This document shows positions 12,272 to 22,200 of a DNA stretch of 64,000 nt, in pieces. Within the stretch, counting starts at the first letter, position 1. Each line of letters opens with the position of its first letter. Position numbers and translations under genes: made by a program. The stretch is from Nereocystis luetkeana (Eukaryota; Sar; Phaeophyceae; Laminariales; Laminariaceae). The notes under the pieces were generated by a model, which was given only the letters and a program-made list of their open reading frames with translations, did no database searches and was not told where the DNA came from. Where the stretch lies: positions 6,608,878 to 6,672,877 of the forward strand of contig JARUPZ010000012.1 in the NCBI GenBank assembly GCA_031213475.1, given 5' to 3'.

Positions 12272-15200
12272 GCCTGTCTGTCCGTCTGTCTGTCTGTCTG
12301 TCTGCCTGTCTGCAACCTTTGCGGAGGCCCCGCTCACCTGCACGAACCCGACCGCGCCTGCCCCGATGCTGACCACGGCCGCGACGTGCGCCATCGTGTG
12401 CGCCGCCGCCACGGGAGTCACTCCCCGCAGCTGATGCCATTGCGACGGAGGGAGGCGAAGGAAAGAGGGTAGGGCGGAGGAAACAGGGAGGGAGGGGACG
12501 GGGACGGGGACGAGGGGGGAGGGTGAAACGGGGAGGGAGGAAGGCAGGGAGAACAAAGGGCGTCACGTCAGAGCTCGAGCGTCGCGGTTGGCAGATCGAC
12601 CGTCGGCCCGAGACAGCTTCGTTGACATGGTCGTTCGATGCGCTGCGTCACGGCATGGGCGAGCGAATGACACCTGCTTGCGAATGGGGCCACTGGACGC
12701 GCCAGCGTGCGGGGGGGGGTTCCAGTGCTTCCCTAGATCGGTGTGCGCTTTGTGGGAGCGGGGGGGGGGGGACTCTGCCAATGAGAGGCAAATATAATTG
12801 GCGTTCTTCTACGTGTGCTAGTTGGCGGTGAAACTTTCTGCCTACGAAAGGGCAAACTATAACACAATGATTTCCACTGCACGAAAAGTCTAATTGGTAC
12901 CTAACAGTTTAAGCTCATCGTCACGACCCACAAAAACGCCTCAAAGTCGGCGCCAGCCCCCCCCCCCCCCCGACCGGCCAAGTCCCCTCCTTTCCCCTTC
13001 TATAGAAGAAGGAATACGGGACAACAGCAAAACACGAAATTTTCCCGGCCCTGCTCTGCCGCGATGTCTCGTCTAGAGCGGCTGCAGGCTGCGCGAAAAG
13101 CTCGTCAAGCCCACAATCCGCACACTTTTGAAACTGTCTACAAAAGCCTAAACAGGGGACAACGGGACATCGGTACACAAGAGCATTCGCGCAGACGACG
13201 ACGACCCCCCCCCCCTACCCGATGCTACCTACCCGTCGCGCAGGTGCAGAGCTAGGGGCGCGCCCGCGGGGGGGGGGGGGGGGGGGTACTCATGTGTTGC
13301 TTGCCTTAGTCATTTGACCATTGACCACGCATCCCTTTCGAGACGGAGCACCGTTCCTACTCCTAATAGAGACACCTCCAACAGTTGGGCGCTCATTACG
13401 TTGTTTCCATATATTACATAGAAACTTTTTGCTAATCTTATCCCCTTCCTGTTTGGCCGCCTGTGGCCACCATCTATCTCCTAGGATAGCGATCGTTTTC
13501 TCGCTGCTATCTAGTGTGTCAAACTCCTCCATGTCACATTCTTCTATTCCCCTCATCTCCTCTTCTAACACATCCCGTTCCTCCTTGTATATTTCACATT
13601 CTCCTACTATGTGAGTTCTACTCTCTATCGCTTTGCCACACGGGCACATCTGTGCATCCATTTCCTCCTCCTCCCGGCTACTGGTATACCTCTTTCTTCT
13701 TTCTGGCAAGTCCAGGTCGCCTACACGAAACCGCAGCTTCAGCGTTTTTGCGAAGTCCATTGGGCCGTACAGATACGTTTTCATTCCCATTCCTTCCCTC
13801 AATCTCCCGTATATCTCTAGGTGTTTTTCCGATTCCACCTTGTTTGTTAGCGCTAGCCTTTCCCTTCTTTCTATTCTTTCTTCTACTTCTGCCTTGTACT
13901 TCCCAAACTTCCCGGCGAACATCACCTCTTCTTGGTTTCCCCCTATATCCTTCCATACTTTCTCAACTACGCTATCCCACCTTATTCCAGTTCGCCCTTT
14001 TGTTACTTTCTCCCATATAGCTTTATCAACTATGGCCGGCAACCTCTTTTTTGGCATGTTCCTTACTTTATATTGCCATTTCAACTTTCTCATATCCCTG
14101 TTTGTCTTGAGTGGGTGCATTCCCAGTTCTGCTCTTAATACTGTATTACTAGTCGTACTTGAGCATCTTAGAATTTTTTTAGCTGCTGTCATCTGTACTG
14201 TTTCCAACTGTTTTACGAGTTTCGCATTCCCTTCCCATACTCCTCCTGCATATTCTAGCTTTGGTACTATCACATTCATCAGGATACATCTCTTAATCCT
14301 GGTGTCAAGGTGCGAGTCTGTTGAGATCGCATCCATCTTGCCTACGTGTGCTTTACCGGGGGGGGGGGGGTACTCATTCGTTGCTTGGCTTAGGCATTTG
14401 ACCATTGACCCCCACGCATCCCTTTCGAGACGGAGCACCATTCCCACTCCACATTAGTAGCGACCTCTAACATGTTGGCGCTCACTACGCGTTTTCCATA
14501 TGGCACAAAGAAACATGTCGCTCATCTTGCACCCTTCGTTCTCCCACTAATATCTAATATAGCGTACCAAACTTTCACATGTCTATACAGGGGAGATCGT
14601 TTTCCTTGCTGCTATCTAGTGCATCAAACGTTTCCACGCCTATAATGCTGTAGAGGGTAGGGGGCCGTTTTCTCGCGACTATCTATATAAGTAGCGTACC
14701 AAACTTTTCCGTCTCTATACGTAATACGTAGGGGGGGGGGGGAGGGGGGGGGGGGGGGGGGACTTTTTCTCGCTGCTGGTTGTCGTGGACTAAACTCTTC
14801 CACATGTCTATAGTAGGGGAGTATAATATTACGGGGGATCATGTTAAATAGGACCTACGGTAGAAACAAAAACCTATACATTTCCCTTTTATTACTAACA
14901 ATATTTGGTCCTATTTACTATGCCCCCCCCCCGTATATTCACCTTTGCTGCAGAGAGAGCAGGGGCTTTCCTCAAACCCGTGAGCCAGAGCGTCCACACG
15001 TACGGCACCCCGACCAAGAGCTGAATCGCCGCCAACGTCATCGGCAGAGGCAGCGCTGCAGAGAAGGAAACGCCAAAGCGTGGGACAGGCATCATAGTCA
15101 CGTGGCCAGGCAATCTCTTTGTTCAGGTTCGGGCGTGGAGGCCACAACCTAACTGGTAGGTGGGTAGCGCGGCGTCGTCACACTCCCGGGGGGGGGGGTC

Positions 15201-18200
15201 AGCAACGAAACTACTAAATCTCAAGAGTGCCTTATAACCCTATAGGCCTGAGCCAATCAGAGCAATACTAACCCTGTCCCTGAGCCAATCAGACTCAATC
15301 CCGAAGAAGTGGTACTGGTAAGCTCTACCGGTATGGTCTTGCGTACGCACTACGATGGTATACCCGAACCCGTATCCCCTACGTTCCTCCCTCTCACCGT
15401 TCAGCCTTCAGCGCGATTGGAAGGGGTCCGTAAATACACGCAACGGGAGGGAAAACGAGCACACCGGACGCCGGGCAGACAAAGCAAGCGCAGGCGGGGG
15501 CGGGCGAGGGCCGACAGGGGAGCCAGAAGACAGAGCCAAACGACATGTCAGCGGCGCGAGGATCGATGGCCATGGATGGTGAGGTTGAGGTCGGCGTTAC
15601 GGTCGGGGCAAAATAAAGAACGGAAGATATAGATAGCAGCTACGACTACACCCGCGGCCGATGACCATGTTGCTCGACCACGCGTACAAGGCAACACAAG
15701 AGAGCACCAGGTACGCGACAGCGCCTCTACCCTTTGAAACCAGGGATGGATGTGCATGTTGCGGCTGAAAAGAGTGTGAACGGCGCCCCGCGAAGGCCAA
15801 ACAAAAATCTTGAAAGTCGATAGTCCAGGGGGTGTAACACCATAATCCCCTTGCAGGCAAAAAATAGGGGTTTCCACTACGTAAGGAGCCACTTCCCACC
15901 GGGAGCGGTTATAAAAAAAAATCCGCGGGCGGCAAGATTGTTGCAAACCAACGGCAAACGGATTTGCGAGCGCGAGCGTACGCGTAACGCGCACCAGGCA
16001 TACAATATGTATCCCTGCTTGGGAACCACAGCAAAAACATCCGACGAAAACGTGGGTGACAACTTCTTCCGAAGGTTAAACTTTTTCAGTACCGTACTTT
16101 TACAGAAAAACATACTACGGGGGACCATATTAAATAGGACCTACGGTAGACACAAAAACCTACATATTTCGCTATTTTTACCAACAAGATTTGGTCCTAT
16201 TTACTATGGTCCCCGGTTATACCTAGTACTTGTACTGCTGTACCTGGTATCTACAGTAGCTCTAATTCCAAGTGATGTGTTCCCGAAACGGAAGTGCCAG
16301 TGCCAAAGTGGTGATTAAATTGGAGGTAATACATTGTGGCTCGACCCTTGCACGCCAGCATAAGAAAACCATCTATTACGGGGGGCCATGGTTAATAGGA
16401 CCAAATATTGTTCGTAAAAACGGTTAAATATATAGGTTTTTATGTATACCATAGGTCCCATTAACTATGGTCCCGCGTTATATTGATATAGTAGTAAACT
16501 ACGGGAATTAGTGCCGCAGGCAGGACTCGCCTTGCCTCACATAAGAATTTGAGCTTCTGGCTTGGAAGTTCACGAACGTTTTTGGGGACAAATGACTCAA
16601 AATAGTGTGGGGTAATATTGGCAGTCCTAATTACCTGGTACAAAAACATGAAGCAAACAGCTTTGAAATCGAGGAATATCGTCGAAACTCAAGCTGTGTG
16701 TGATACTTCGATCGCGTGTATTAACTCTTTTCGGACTGCAGTCCCCTTTCGAGAACAAACAAGCCAAACTCCAAACATTTTGTCCCCAAAACTGCGGTTC
16801 TCAAAGGGCTGAGGGTTATACACGCCCTCATGCAGGATCTACTTTGCACCGGTCTGCTAAGGTGGCGTCTGTACAGACAGCAGTATACCACGGTGAATGT
16901 GTAAGGCAACTTTACGCTCACGAACGCGAATCGAGTCGTCCAGCATGCATCGTCATCATCCAGCATGCATCGTCATCCAGCATCCAGCCTTCATCTACGC
17001 ATACTTCGCATCATCGCACTCTTCCCGCACCTGGTACACTTTATCAACTCCCTTTTAGAACCGCAGTCCCGTTTTGGGGACAAACTACTTGAAAATTCAG
17101 TGAATTGTCCCCAAAATGGGGACTCCAGTCCTGAAAGGGTGAATAGTACTGCTGCTGTACCTGGTATCTGTGTACCTGGCACGTGCTACGGCTGTGTTGT
17201 GTACCATAGTACCACAGAGATACTCCTATTAACCCTTTTAGTACTGCATTCCCATTTTGGGGGACAAACTACTCAAATTCCAAGTACTTCGTCCCCCGAA
17301 CGGGACTGCAGGTCCAAAAGGGTTCATATAACTCCATAAAATCAAAGCTGAACCACGAAACTGGGTGCAAACACAAACGCTGCGAGTTTACGAGTATTTT
17401 GTACCAGGTACATGTTTCGTCATACACAAGTCGTACCTGGTTCGTAGAGAAATAAATGTATATCGCCCCGTTTCTCTCTACGATCTCCGTCTTGTACAGG
17501 TATTAATGACAACTGTACGTTGGAGCGCACGTTCCAGTAAAAAAATGAGCAGCTCGAGCTTCCATGGACCAAGAACGGGGCATATTGAAATCCCTCATTG
17601 CTAGGCTGTCATGCACTGCTGTTGCAGTACCAGAGTACCTGGTATACCCCAACTAATCAGCAAGTACCAAGGCATACGACTCGTGCGTACCAGGTACCAG
17701 GCACCTTACCTGTGTGCAAGGGTCAGCGGCAACACGCTCCCTCCTGCGAACGCACAGAGCGTGCCTACCAGTATCATGCGCCAAGCACGGAGCGTACTGA
17801 ACTATTTCCCTGATAGGCGATCATGTACTGCTGTCGTGCCGGGTATACCGTAATAGCAAGGTATATATACATGATACGGGTACGATATGGTACAACAAGT
17901 CTACTGCTGTAAGCGTCAGCGAAACGCGCTCCCTCGTGCGGACGCTATCGGTAAACGGGCGACTACGAGTACGAGCAGGTTTGTATGCATGCTGCTTGGT
18001 TAACTTCAAAAACCGGTTCAACCACCACCCACCCCGCCCCAGCGGCAGCATTACATGTCGCTCGCAAGAAAGCTCACGACATGACACCAGCAGTCAACAA
18101 CATTGAGAGTGCGATGGAGCGCCAGCCCGGCACTGCTGTGAGAGCTGAACTGAAACGCCCCTGACGGGTGTGCAGCGCATGAGCACTTGCTTGTAGTCAG

Positions 18201-18953
18201 TCTTGATATTAGTACGAGTAAAGCTGAACCGCGGAGGACATCACCAACCAACCCTCACGTGAACTTTGTGCAGAGGTTGTATCCCACGTTGAACGTGTAC
18301 CAGAAGAAGAAAAAAGTGGCCACCCGCAGGCGCTGCGATCGCTGCTCCCCTGCTCCGACCTCCACAGCAGACTCAGGCTCGGCTATTAAGCCAGCCCCTG
18401 TGGTGGTCCCGGGTGTTGCTTCTCCTGCTGCTGCTGCTGCTGCTGCTGCTTCTCCTGCTGCTGCTATTGCTGCTGCTCCTGCTGCTCCTGCTGCTCCTGC
18501 TCCTGATGACGGGGGTTGCTGGGGAGGAACCTTCGAAAGCGACGGTATCGGGCCCTCTGTCGCCACCATTCGCGTCCCGACGCGCGACTTGGCTGCCCTC
18601 GCCCTAACCACCCCACCACGGGAGCTTCCCCCCCCCGAGGATCGTCGGCATTCGCCACTACGAGCGCCAGCCCAGCCGCCGGTAGAGAAGCTCGAGACCC
18701 GGCTGGCAAAAAGCAGTGTTATCAAGGACACGCTTGACACTGCTCGTACGATCCGAGTTTTCGGGTGCAATCTTCTCGTCCGCCGTATTCTCGCGTCGAC
18801 TCGGCCCTCCTTCTCCTCCACCACCGACACCGACGAGACGTGCGCCATCTTTGCCGAGGGGTGTTCATCTCTTCCGAACGGCGTGAAGGGGATTTTGGTC
18901 GTTCGTCGCGATAGCATGCTTGTGTGTTCCGCGTTCATCATCATCATCAGCAT
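6320..18953 (-). CDS. TPT: Plastid triose-phosphate/phosphate translocator (TPT family), six exons seen
   Basis: An antiporter of the drug/metabolite transporter superfamily that exchanges triose phosphate (or a related C3 phosphate) for phosphate across the plastid envelope. Exons on the minus strand: 18848 or 18953-18259, 15055-14943, 12430-12338, 9516-9286, 7670-7480, 6599-6320. Exon 1 encodes a long N-terminus with a hydrophobic stretch ending SLITLLFASRVSSFST, a bipartite-presequence pattern, then an Ala-rich linker, then the first helix FFFFWYTFNVGYNL. Later blocks match the family: LPLPMTLAAIQLLVGVPY, VVKGAEPLF with the phosphate-binding lysine, and GNTLKRVV with the Lys-Arg pair known to bind phosphate. 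The protein ends in a soluble tail, KAQAAAASAAPSAAA. All junctions agree in phase except exon 1 to exon 2, which is off by one base, so a short exon may be missing. The start is uncertain: Met at 18953, 18917 or 18848. The introns are full of L, B and A elements. Bipartite targeting suggests the innermost envelope membrane; that is inference. Confidence 0.9.
6654..6775 (-). mobile_element. LINE family L, 3'-end fragment L1a with poly(C) tail
   Basis: On the minus strand: a partly decayed ...GGGATGCGCGGTCAATGGTCC..., then GCAAGCAACAAATGAGTA and a long C tract. The tail lies about 55-105 bp upstream of the acceptor of TPT exon 6, in the host gene's sense orientation. Confidence 0.7.
6778..6915 (-). 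mobile_element. LINE family L, 3'-end fragment L1b
   Basis: A second, more diverged copy of the same 3' end, with TTTCGAGGCGGAGCTAG and the upstream segment CCATATATGACATAG shared with the longer copies at 9.8 and 13.4 kb. Confidence 0.6.
7256..7470. repeat. Pyrimidine-rich (C/T) tract in TPT intron 5
   Basis: About 200 bp of almost pure C and T on the plus strand. It includes a fragment ATGCATAACATGAGTACC (7333-7350) that resembles a family B or L end inserted antisense to TPT. Confidence 0.6.
7701..7890. repeat. Purine-rich tract with GGAGATAGGGGGAGGGA repeats
   Basis: About 190 bp of almost pure G and A. A ~17-bp unit, GGAGATAGGGGGAGGGA, is repeated about four times at 7760-7830. Read on the minus strand it forms a very long polypyrimidine tract ending 30 bp upstream of the TPT exon 5 acceptor. 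Such mirror-like purine tracts can form triplex DNA. Confidence 0.7.
8740..8790 (-). mobile_element. Family B retroposon, 3'-end fragment
   Basis: Contains GGGGGTTGTACTCGG then CATGCATGGCCGTGG, the poly(C)-tail end of family B read from its opposite strand. Sense orientation relative to TPT. Confidence 0.5.
9141..9184. repeat. (CCCG)n microsatellite
   Basis: Repeats of GCCC/CCCG continue for about 40 bp in TPT intron 4 near (GCCACCACC)n-like sequence at 9228-9275. Confidence 0.8.
9545..9662 (-). mobile_element. Family B retroposon, 3' fragment
   Basis: Read on the minus strand it runs from GTCTGCCTGGTCGGTGGAA through GGCCATGCACGATAAT to a tail of C residues. The tail lies about 25 bp upstream of the acceptor of TPT exon 4, in sense orientation. 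Confidence 0.75.
9664..9735 (-). mobile_element. LINE family L, 3'-end stub
   Basis: G tract followed by TACTCATTTGTTGCTTGCC and GACCATTGACC, the reverse complement of the L 3' end. It directly abuts the next L copy. Confidence 0.7.
9738..10400 (-). mobile_element. LINE family L copy L2 (3' part), interrupted by MITE A3
   Basis: Minus-strand LINE sequence collinear with the larger copy at 13.27-14.36 kb. It includes the segment encoding the CPCG...H....C zinc-knuckle-like motif. MITE A3 is inserted at a TA dinucleotide that is empty in copies L3 and L6. The copy is broken by frameshifts. Confidence 0.8.
9982..10086 (-). mobile_element. MITE family A, copy A3 (target-site duplication proven)
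   Basis: Ends TTACGGGGGACC and GCCCCCCGTAA. Flanks are GCTATCTA on the left and TAGTGTACC on the right. The empty site in LINE copy L3 (about 13507-13520) reads GCTATCTAGTG. The target was therefore a TA dinucleotide, duplicated on insertion. Confidence 0.95.
10400..10920. repeat. ~60-65 bp minisatellite with internal G tracts
   Basis: About eight imperfect copies of a unit built from a G tract, then TCAACAGGCTACTGTTAAC, then TATNAATAGTTGCAGATACAC. A further copy lies at about 11350-11390, beyond a family B insertion, and is continued after MITE A4. One unit carries a TACCAGGTA scar at 10801-10809. Confidence 0.8.
10801..10809. repeat. TACCAGGTA scar in a minisatellite unit
   Basis: The sequence ACTATAAATG just upstream reappears here as ACTACCAGGTATAAATG. 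A TA has become TACCAGGTA. Confidence 0.7.
10924..11350 (-). mobile_element. Family B retroposon, near-complete copy B1
   Basis: On the plus strand it begins with a G tract, TGTACTCGATAGG and CATGCATGGCCGTAGTCG. It passes through CACCAAGCGCGAAGCGCCG and CACTACGAGATACGATC, and ends near CAACCAGCTGTGGG. Read on the minus strand it ends in poly(C). It sits inside the 10.4-kb minisatellite. Confidence 0.8.
11395..11506 (+). mobile_element. MITE family A, copy A4, carrying a TACCTGGTA scar
   Basis: Complete palindromic copy. At 11452-11460 it reads ACATATACCTGGTAGGTTTT. Copy A14 at 60 kb reads ACATATAGGTTTT. The only difference at this point is a 7-bp insertion turning TA into TACCTGGTA. Confidence 0.95.
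11452..11460. repeat. TACCTGGTA scar inside MITE A4
   Basis: Direct filled/empty comparison with the other A copies (for example A14, A9 and A13) shows a 7-bp insertion at a TA dinucleotide. Confidence 0.85.
11688..11745. mobile_element. Partial family P MITE, P2
   Basis: TTAACCCTTTTGGGACAAAA and CAGTCCCGTTCTGGAGAC correspond to one arm of family P. Confidence 0.5.
11757..11862 (+). mobile_element. MITE family A, copy A5
   Basis: Diverged copy starting TTACGGGGGGATCG with core GGACCAAATATTGTTAG. The right end has decayed to GGTCCCCTGCAA. Confidence 0.8.
11951..12060 (+). mobile_element. MITE family A, copy A6, with a TATTAATA scar inside
   Basis: Starts TTACGGAGGACC. At 11981-11988 the core reads CCAAATATTAATATTG where other copies read CCAAATATTG. 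TA has become TATTAATA, the scar left by MITE A itself, so one A element apparently inserted into and left another. Confidence 0.8.
12219..12313. repeat. (TCTG)n microsatellite
   Basis: About 23 units of TCTG/TGCC tetranucleotide, immediately beyond the donor of TPT exon 3 (12337) on the minus strand. A similar array is at 44690-44795. Confidence 0.9.
13266..14358 (-). mobile_element. LINE family L copy L3, long open C-terminal ORF and poly(C) tail
   Basis: The best-preserved coding copy. The minus strand is open for more than 330 codons, from GKAHVGKMDAISTDS to the 3' end. It contains the RT-distal region (ECGGVWEG-like segment VPKLEYAGGVWEGNAK, LRCSSTTSNTVLRAELG) and a CPCGKAIESRTHIVGEC zinc-knuckle-like motif. 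The catalytic RT domain is absent: the copy is 5'-truncated and abuts the poly(C) tail of L4. The 3' end is ...AACAAATGAGTA followed by about 20 C. It lies in TPT intron 2, sense to the host gene. Confidence 0.85.
14361..14760 (-). mobile_element. LINE family L copy L4, diverged 3' part
   Basis: The G tract and TACTCATTCGTTGCTTGGC mark the 3' end (minus sense). The adjoining GACGGAGCACCATTCCCAC and CGCTCACTACG match L2 and L3. Beyond about 14530 the similarity fades. A G tract at 14731-14760 may mark yet another fragment. Confidence 0.6.
14829..14936 (-). mobile_element. MITE family A, copy A7, next to a splice donor
   Basis: Palindromic copy with ends TTACGGGGGATC and CCCCCCGTA. Its right end lies only about 6 bp inside TPT intron 2. 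The donor of exon 2 is at 14942, with the intron beginning GTGAATATACGGGG on the minus strand. Confidence 0.85.
16113..16219 (-). mobile_element. MITE family A, copy A8
   Basis: Ends CTACGGGGGACC and TATGGTCCCCGG with a typical core. It is followed immediately by TACCTAGTA, a one-base variant of the scar motif. Confidence 0.8.
16376..16480 (+). mobile_element. MITE family A, copy A9
   Basis: Ends TTACGGGGGGCC and GGTCCCGCGTTA. Core GGACCAAATATTGTTCG then AGGTTTTTATGTATACC. Confidence 0.85.
16721..16819. mobile_element. Family P MITE, P3
   Basis: TTAACTCTTTTCGGACTGCA at the left and an inverse GGGCTGAGGGTTA at the right, with GGGGACAAA-type arms between. Diverged. Confidence 0.65.
17043..17145. 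mobile_element. Family P MITE, P4
   Basis: Inverted arms CCCTTTTAGAACCGCAGTCC and GGACTCCAGTCCTGAAAGGG around a GGGGACAAACTACTTGAA centre. Confidence 0.75.
17229..17325. mobile_element. Family P MITE, P5
   Basis: Left end TTAACCCTTTTAGTACTGCA. Right arm GGGACTGCAGGTCCAAAAGGG followed by TTCA, a decayed TTAA. Confidence 0.8.
18418..18504. repeat. (CTG)n repeat coding for poly-Ala/Gly in the TPT leader
   Basis: Interrupted CTG/CTC trinucleotides. On the minus strand they encode an alanine- and glycine-rich linker between the presequence and the first transmembrane helix of TPT exon 1. The tract probably varies in length between individuals. Confidence 0.8.
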
Positions 18954-19246
18954 GTGTTTGTGCCAGGTGCAACAAGCTAAATGCAGCGCGTGCGTTGTGT
19001 GTTGCGAAAAAGTGGTGGGCTTCCCACATCACGCCATTGAAGAACATGCAACTCCTGAATGATTTAAAGATTTGTTTTCGGTTTAAAATTTCGATCGACA
19101 CCATGCATGACTCAACCAACGTAATAATAACGCGAGTACTGCTGTATGCAAGTACACGCGAGCACGCGGGCACGCATTACGAAAGAGGGACATCGCTCGC
19201 CGATACCGCAGGCCTAGCAATAGCAGAGCTTCTTCGCCACTACAGT
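18954..19246. promoter_or_regulatory. Short shared 5' region between divergent TPT and ADH genes
   Basis: The TPT reading frame opens at or below 18953 on the minus strand, and the dehydrogenase ATG is at 19247 on the plus strand. At most about 400 bp therefore separate the two start codons. No TATA box is evident. A TACTGCTGTA at 19137-19146 and a TACAGTA just before the ADH ATG belong to the short-motif class discussed as possible transposon scars. The bidirectional promoter role is inference from geometry. Confidence 0.4.
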
Positions 19247-22200
19247 ATGCGCGCGTTCGTGATCGAGAACGGCTTGGATGATGCGGGCGAGAAAAAGGCC
19301 TCGGGTTCCATCGAGGAAAACATGAGTGCCCCCGTGCCCGCGACAGGAGAAGCCTTGGTACGCGTGCTGCGCGCTGGAGTGTGCAATACGGATCTGGAGC
19401 TGCTGGAAGGGTATGAGAATAGGCAGCCGCACGGCCTTTTTGAGCTTGATTCCCATAGCCCTACCTTAGTGCATACATCCTCGTAGTGCAGCAAGTCAAA
19501 AGCTCTGAGACATAGGGATCTGTGCTGTGTCTGGGTTCAGAATGATTCTTCTCAGATCCTTCCGCCGCAGCCGAAGAAGCGGGGAAGCACTGCTTGCTGC
19601 TGTTGTTGTGGGCTTCCACTTCGTTCTGCTGTTGTACCACAGAGCAGCATTTGCCTCGCATGTTGCTACTACTACAGTACTGCTGTATGTTGTTGCTGTC
19701 CATTCATCATGTACACATCTATTTATTTAGTACACATCACGCCTATGGCTACGTATGATCTGACATAATAATTCTTACTAAAAAATACCCTATTCTATAC
19801 CAGGGTACCTTATAATAGTGACGGTACAGCAGGTCAATCCGTCGCGGGAATACATTCACTCGTGCAGCACAGGAGCTGCAGCAGGAGCAGTAGCAGCAGT
19901 AGCAGCAGCAGAAACGTAACTAGCACAGCAGCAGCAGCCGACAATCCCAGGCGGTCCCGGAGCCACAATCCCGGGGCCGACCTGGGCCACAGGCACAGAG
20001 CCAGCGTTGCTGCTGGCTTTACATTTCAGCACCCTACACTGATGTCGTAGCAATATCGGCTGATTACAATCCCACGGCTACGAAGCGACCTAAAATGGCT
20101 CAATATGACCACGTATTTACTATTAGGAGGCAATACGGGGCGAGTCGCCGAATATAGGTGCTGCACCTTTATCTGTACTTGTATCTGTAGTGGGGATGTT
20201 ACATATATTCAGACGATTCCGACACAGAAAAAAAAACCAGAGGGCACCCTAAGGCACCGCCCCTGCCCTCGCCACACAAGGAGTCCGTTTTTCTCGCAAC
20301 TGCCACTACAGCTCTCCGTGCAATGTATGGTTCTTCAGATATTTCGTTGAAGTTCGACCACAGTTGGAAGAGTACGCTGAAGCCGGCAGCAACGACGAGA
20401 CCTCATGCCCCCCACAGCCCCCCCACCCCTTCCCCCCCGTTCAAATACACCCCTCCTCCGAGGCGAACCCACTACCTCAAATGATCACTCCTACCCCCTT
20501 TCCCTTCCCCATGTTCAAAGCCATCTCTGCTCCTTCCTGAGCCGCCTTGACGGCACCCCATGCATTACTATCTAGGATAGAGTGGAGTAATCGAAGAGTT
20601 TGGTGTGGCCCGCGTGTGGTTCCAGTGTTATGAGAAGGAATATAGTGTTGCAGTACCATACGGCAAATATTATAATAGTACGTTGTCTTTTCTTCTCACT
20701 CTGTACGTACCGCGTATAGGCCAACGGAGCGAGTGGCTCTGTACCTCACTCAAAATTGGACGTGAAAACAACAAATAAATGGAGTAGACAAGCCTAAAGT
20801 TGGTACAGAAGGGAGGTAGACTTGGTGCATGGGTTTCCTTTTGTTTCCGAGTTTTTTTCTTCTTTCGGGAAAGTTATGAGTGATCAATGTTGAAGATCAT
20901 GCTGCACATTGTCGGATGGCAAGATAAATAATAATAATAATTTGTTGGTGCAATGTAACCAACAAAAAACCATGGTGGTACACATCACGAAAGCCAAAAC
21001 CGAAAAAGCTCAACCCCCTTTATCGCACGAGGCCCCAGTCTGCGCCGCCCAAAACTGGCGCTCATGAGGGTACATGCCCAGCCAGAAGAGGTCGTAGGCC
21101 AAGCAAGCCGACGTGAAAGGTGCACCGCAGAGCAAAACTATTCGGATATCATGTTCGGAGATCATTAAGGCGTTCCTGGTGTTTGAGCTCGTGCTGTGTC
21201 GTAAGTGTATCCTGTGCGTCGGCTCCCGCTATGTGCAGGTGCGGCCTGCCCAAAACTTTGCGCAGGACGTTTGTCATCAATTTTCATTTTCAACCTTGCA
21301 CGTCGGCCTAGGCCAACCCGGCCACAGACCTATAACCCTAACCCTTTTGGGGGCCTCGAGGTCGGCGAGGGCAGTACTCATAAGTTGTTTTTTTTAGTTT
21401 CTGACATGGTGACGAATTTGGTCCCGTATATATGTTTTTTGGTTGACCTCTACATGGACCAATAACATTGTCTATCGACAGCTGTTGTCACCCATCAATA
21501 GACATCGCCATCCACAATGCAATATAGTGGCGTGTTTCCACAGTCAGTAGACTATTTCCTCGTCCTGCCTTCATATCGTGCAATGTTGGATACTGGCCAA
21601 CGTTGCCGATCGCCGACGTATGTATGAGGTCGAACTATTCAGAGCAGGGCGAGGAAGGACAGAGGAGGCTGGTGCTGCAGAGGTGTTCATACATGTTCAG
21701 CATGTGCTCCCTCGTGATTTCGGCTGAGATGCAATTTCAACTTACGTAGAACTTACTTACGTAGATAACACTACCAGGTACACTACTGCCAGGTGAGGCG
21801 TGCTACGACCAAGAGAGGCGGGTGTGGCCCTCTTTTGGTCATTTTTTTTCTGGCTAACCGGGCTCCTTAACCCGATTTCGCTGAAAAATCGTTCATGTTT
21901 TTGCAATATTTTTTCGTGATATACCTACTTTAGGTAGGCTTCGGGGCCGTTCATGGGACTGTACTTTAAACTCTGCTGAAACTCGGTTTTGGGCTAGGGA
22001 ATAGCACTCCTCGAGTAATTGGACCCACAAAAATTCAGGTGGCACCTGTCGTCAGGATTACCGTGGGCCGGGTAATCGATCGATCTTTTGCCCCCATATT
22101 TTAGCTCAGTAAGTAACACCTTTGCATTTGACTTCGTCGAGGACACGGGTTCGAATCTCACTTGGAACGTTTCTATGGTAGAGGCGCTTGCGCGTGCGTC

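Larger units (their letters stand above)
15060..18258. other. TPT intron 1 contents
   Basis: Beyond the listed MITEs (A8, A9, P3-P5) this intron holds a cluster of TACCWGGTA scars (16241, 16632, 17158, 17402, 17636, 17688) and TACTGCTGTA motifs (16233, 17902). CCAATCAGA occurs twice near 15255 and 15285. No further protein-coding exon was recognised, although a short exon could be hidden here. Confidence 0.5.

Noticed and set aside
13633..14457. 274-codon plus-strand ORF rich in Phe/Ser/Leu
   Set aside because: Antisense shadow of the open LINE L3 frame on the minus strand.
22088..22170. Functional tRNA gene
   Set aside because: D stem and acceptor stem do not pair; only the A- and B-box-like parts are conserved, so it is listed as a tRNA-like repeat.
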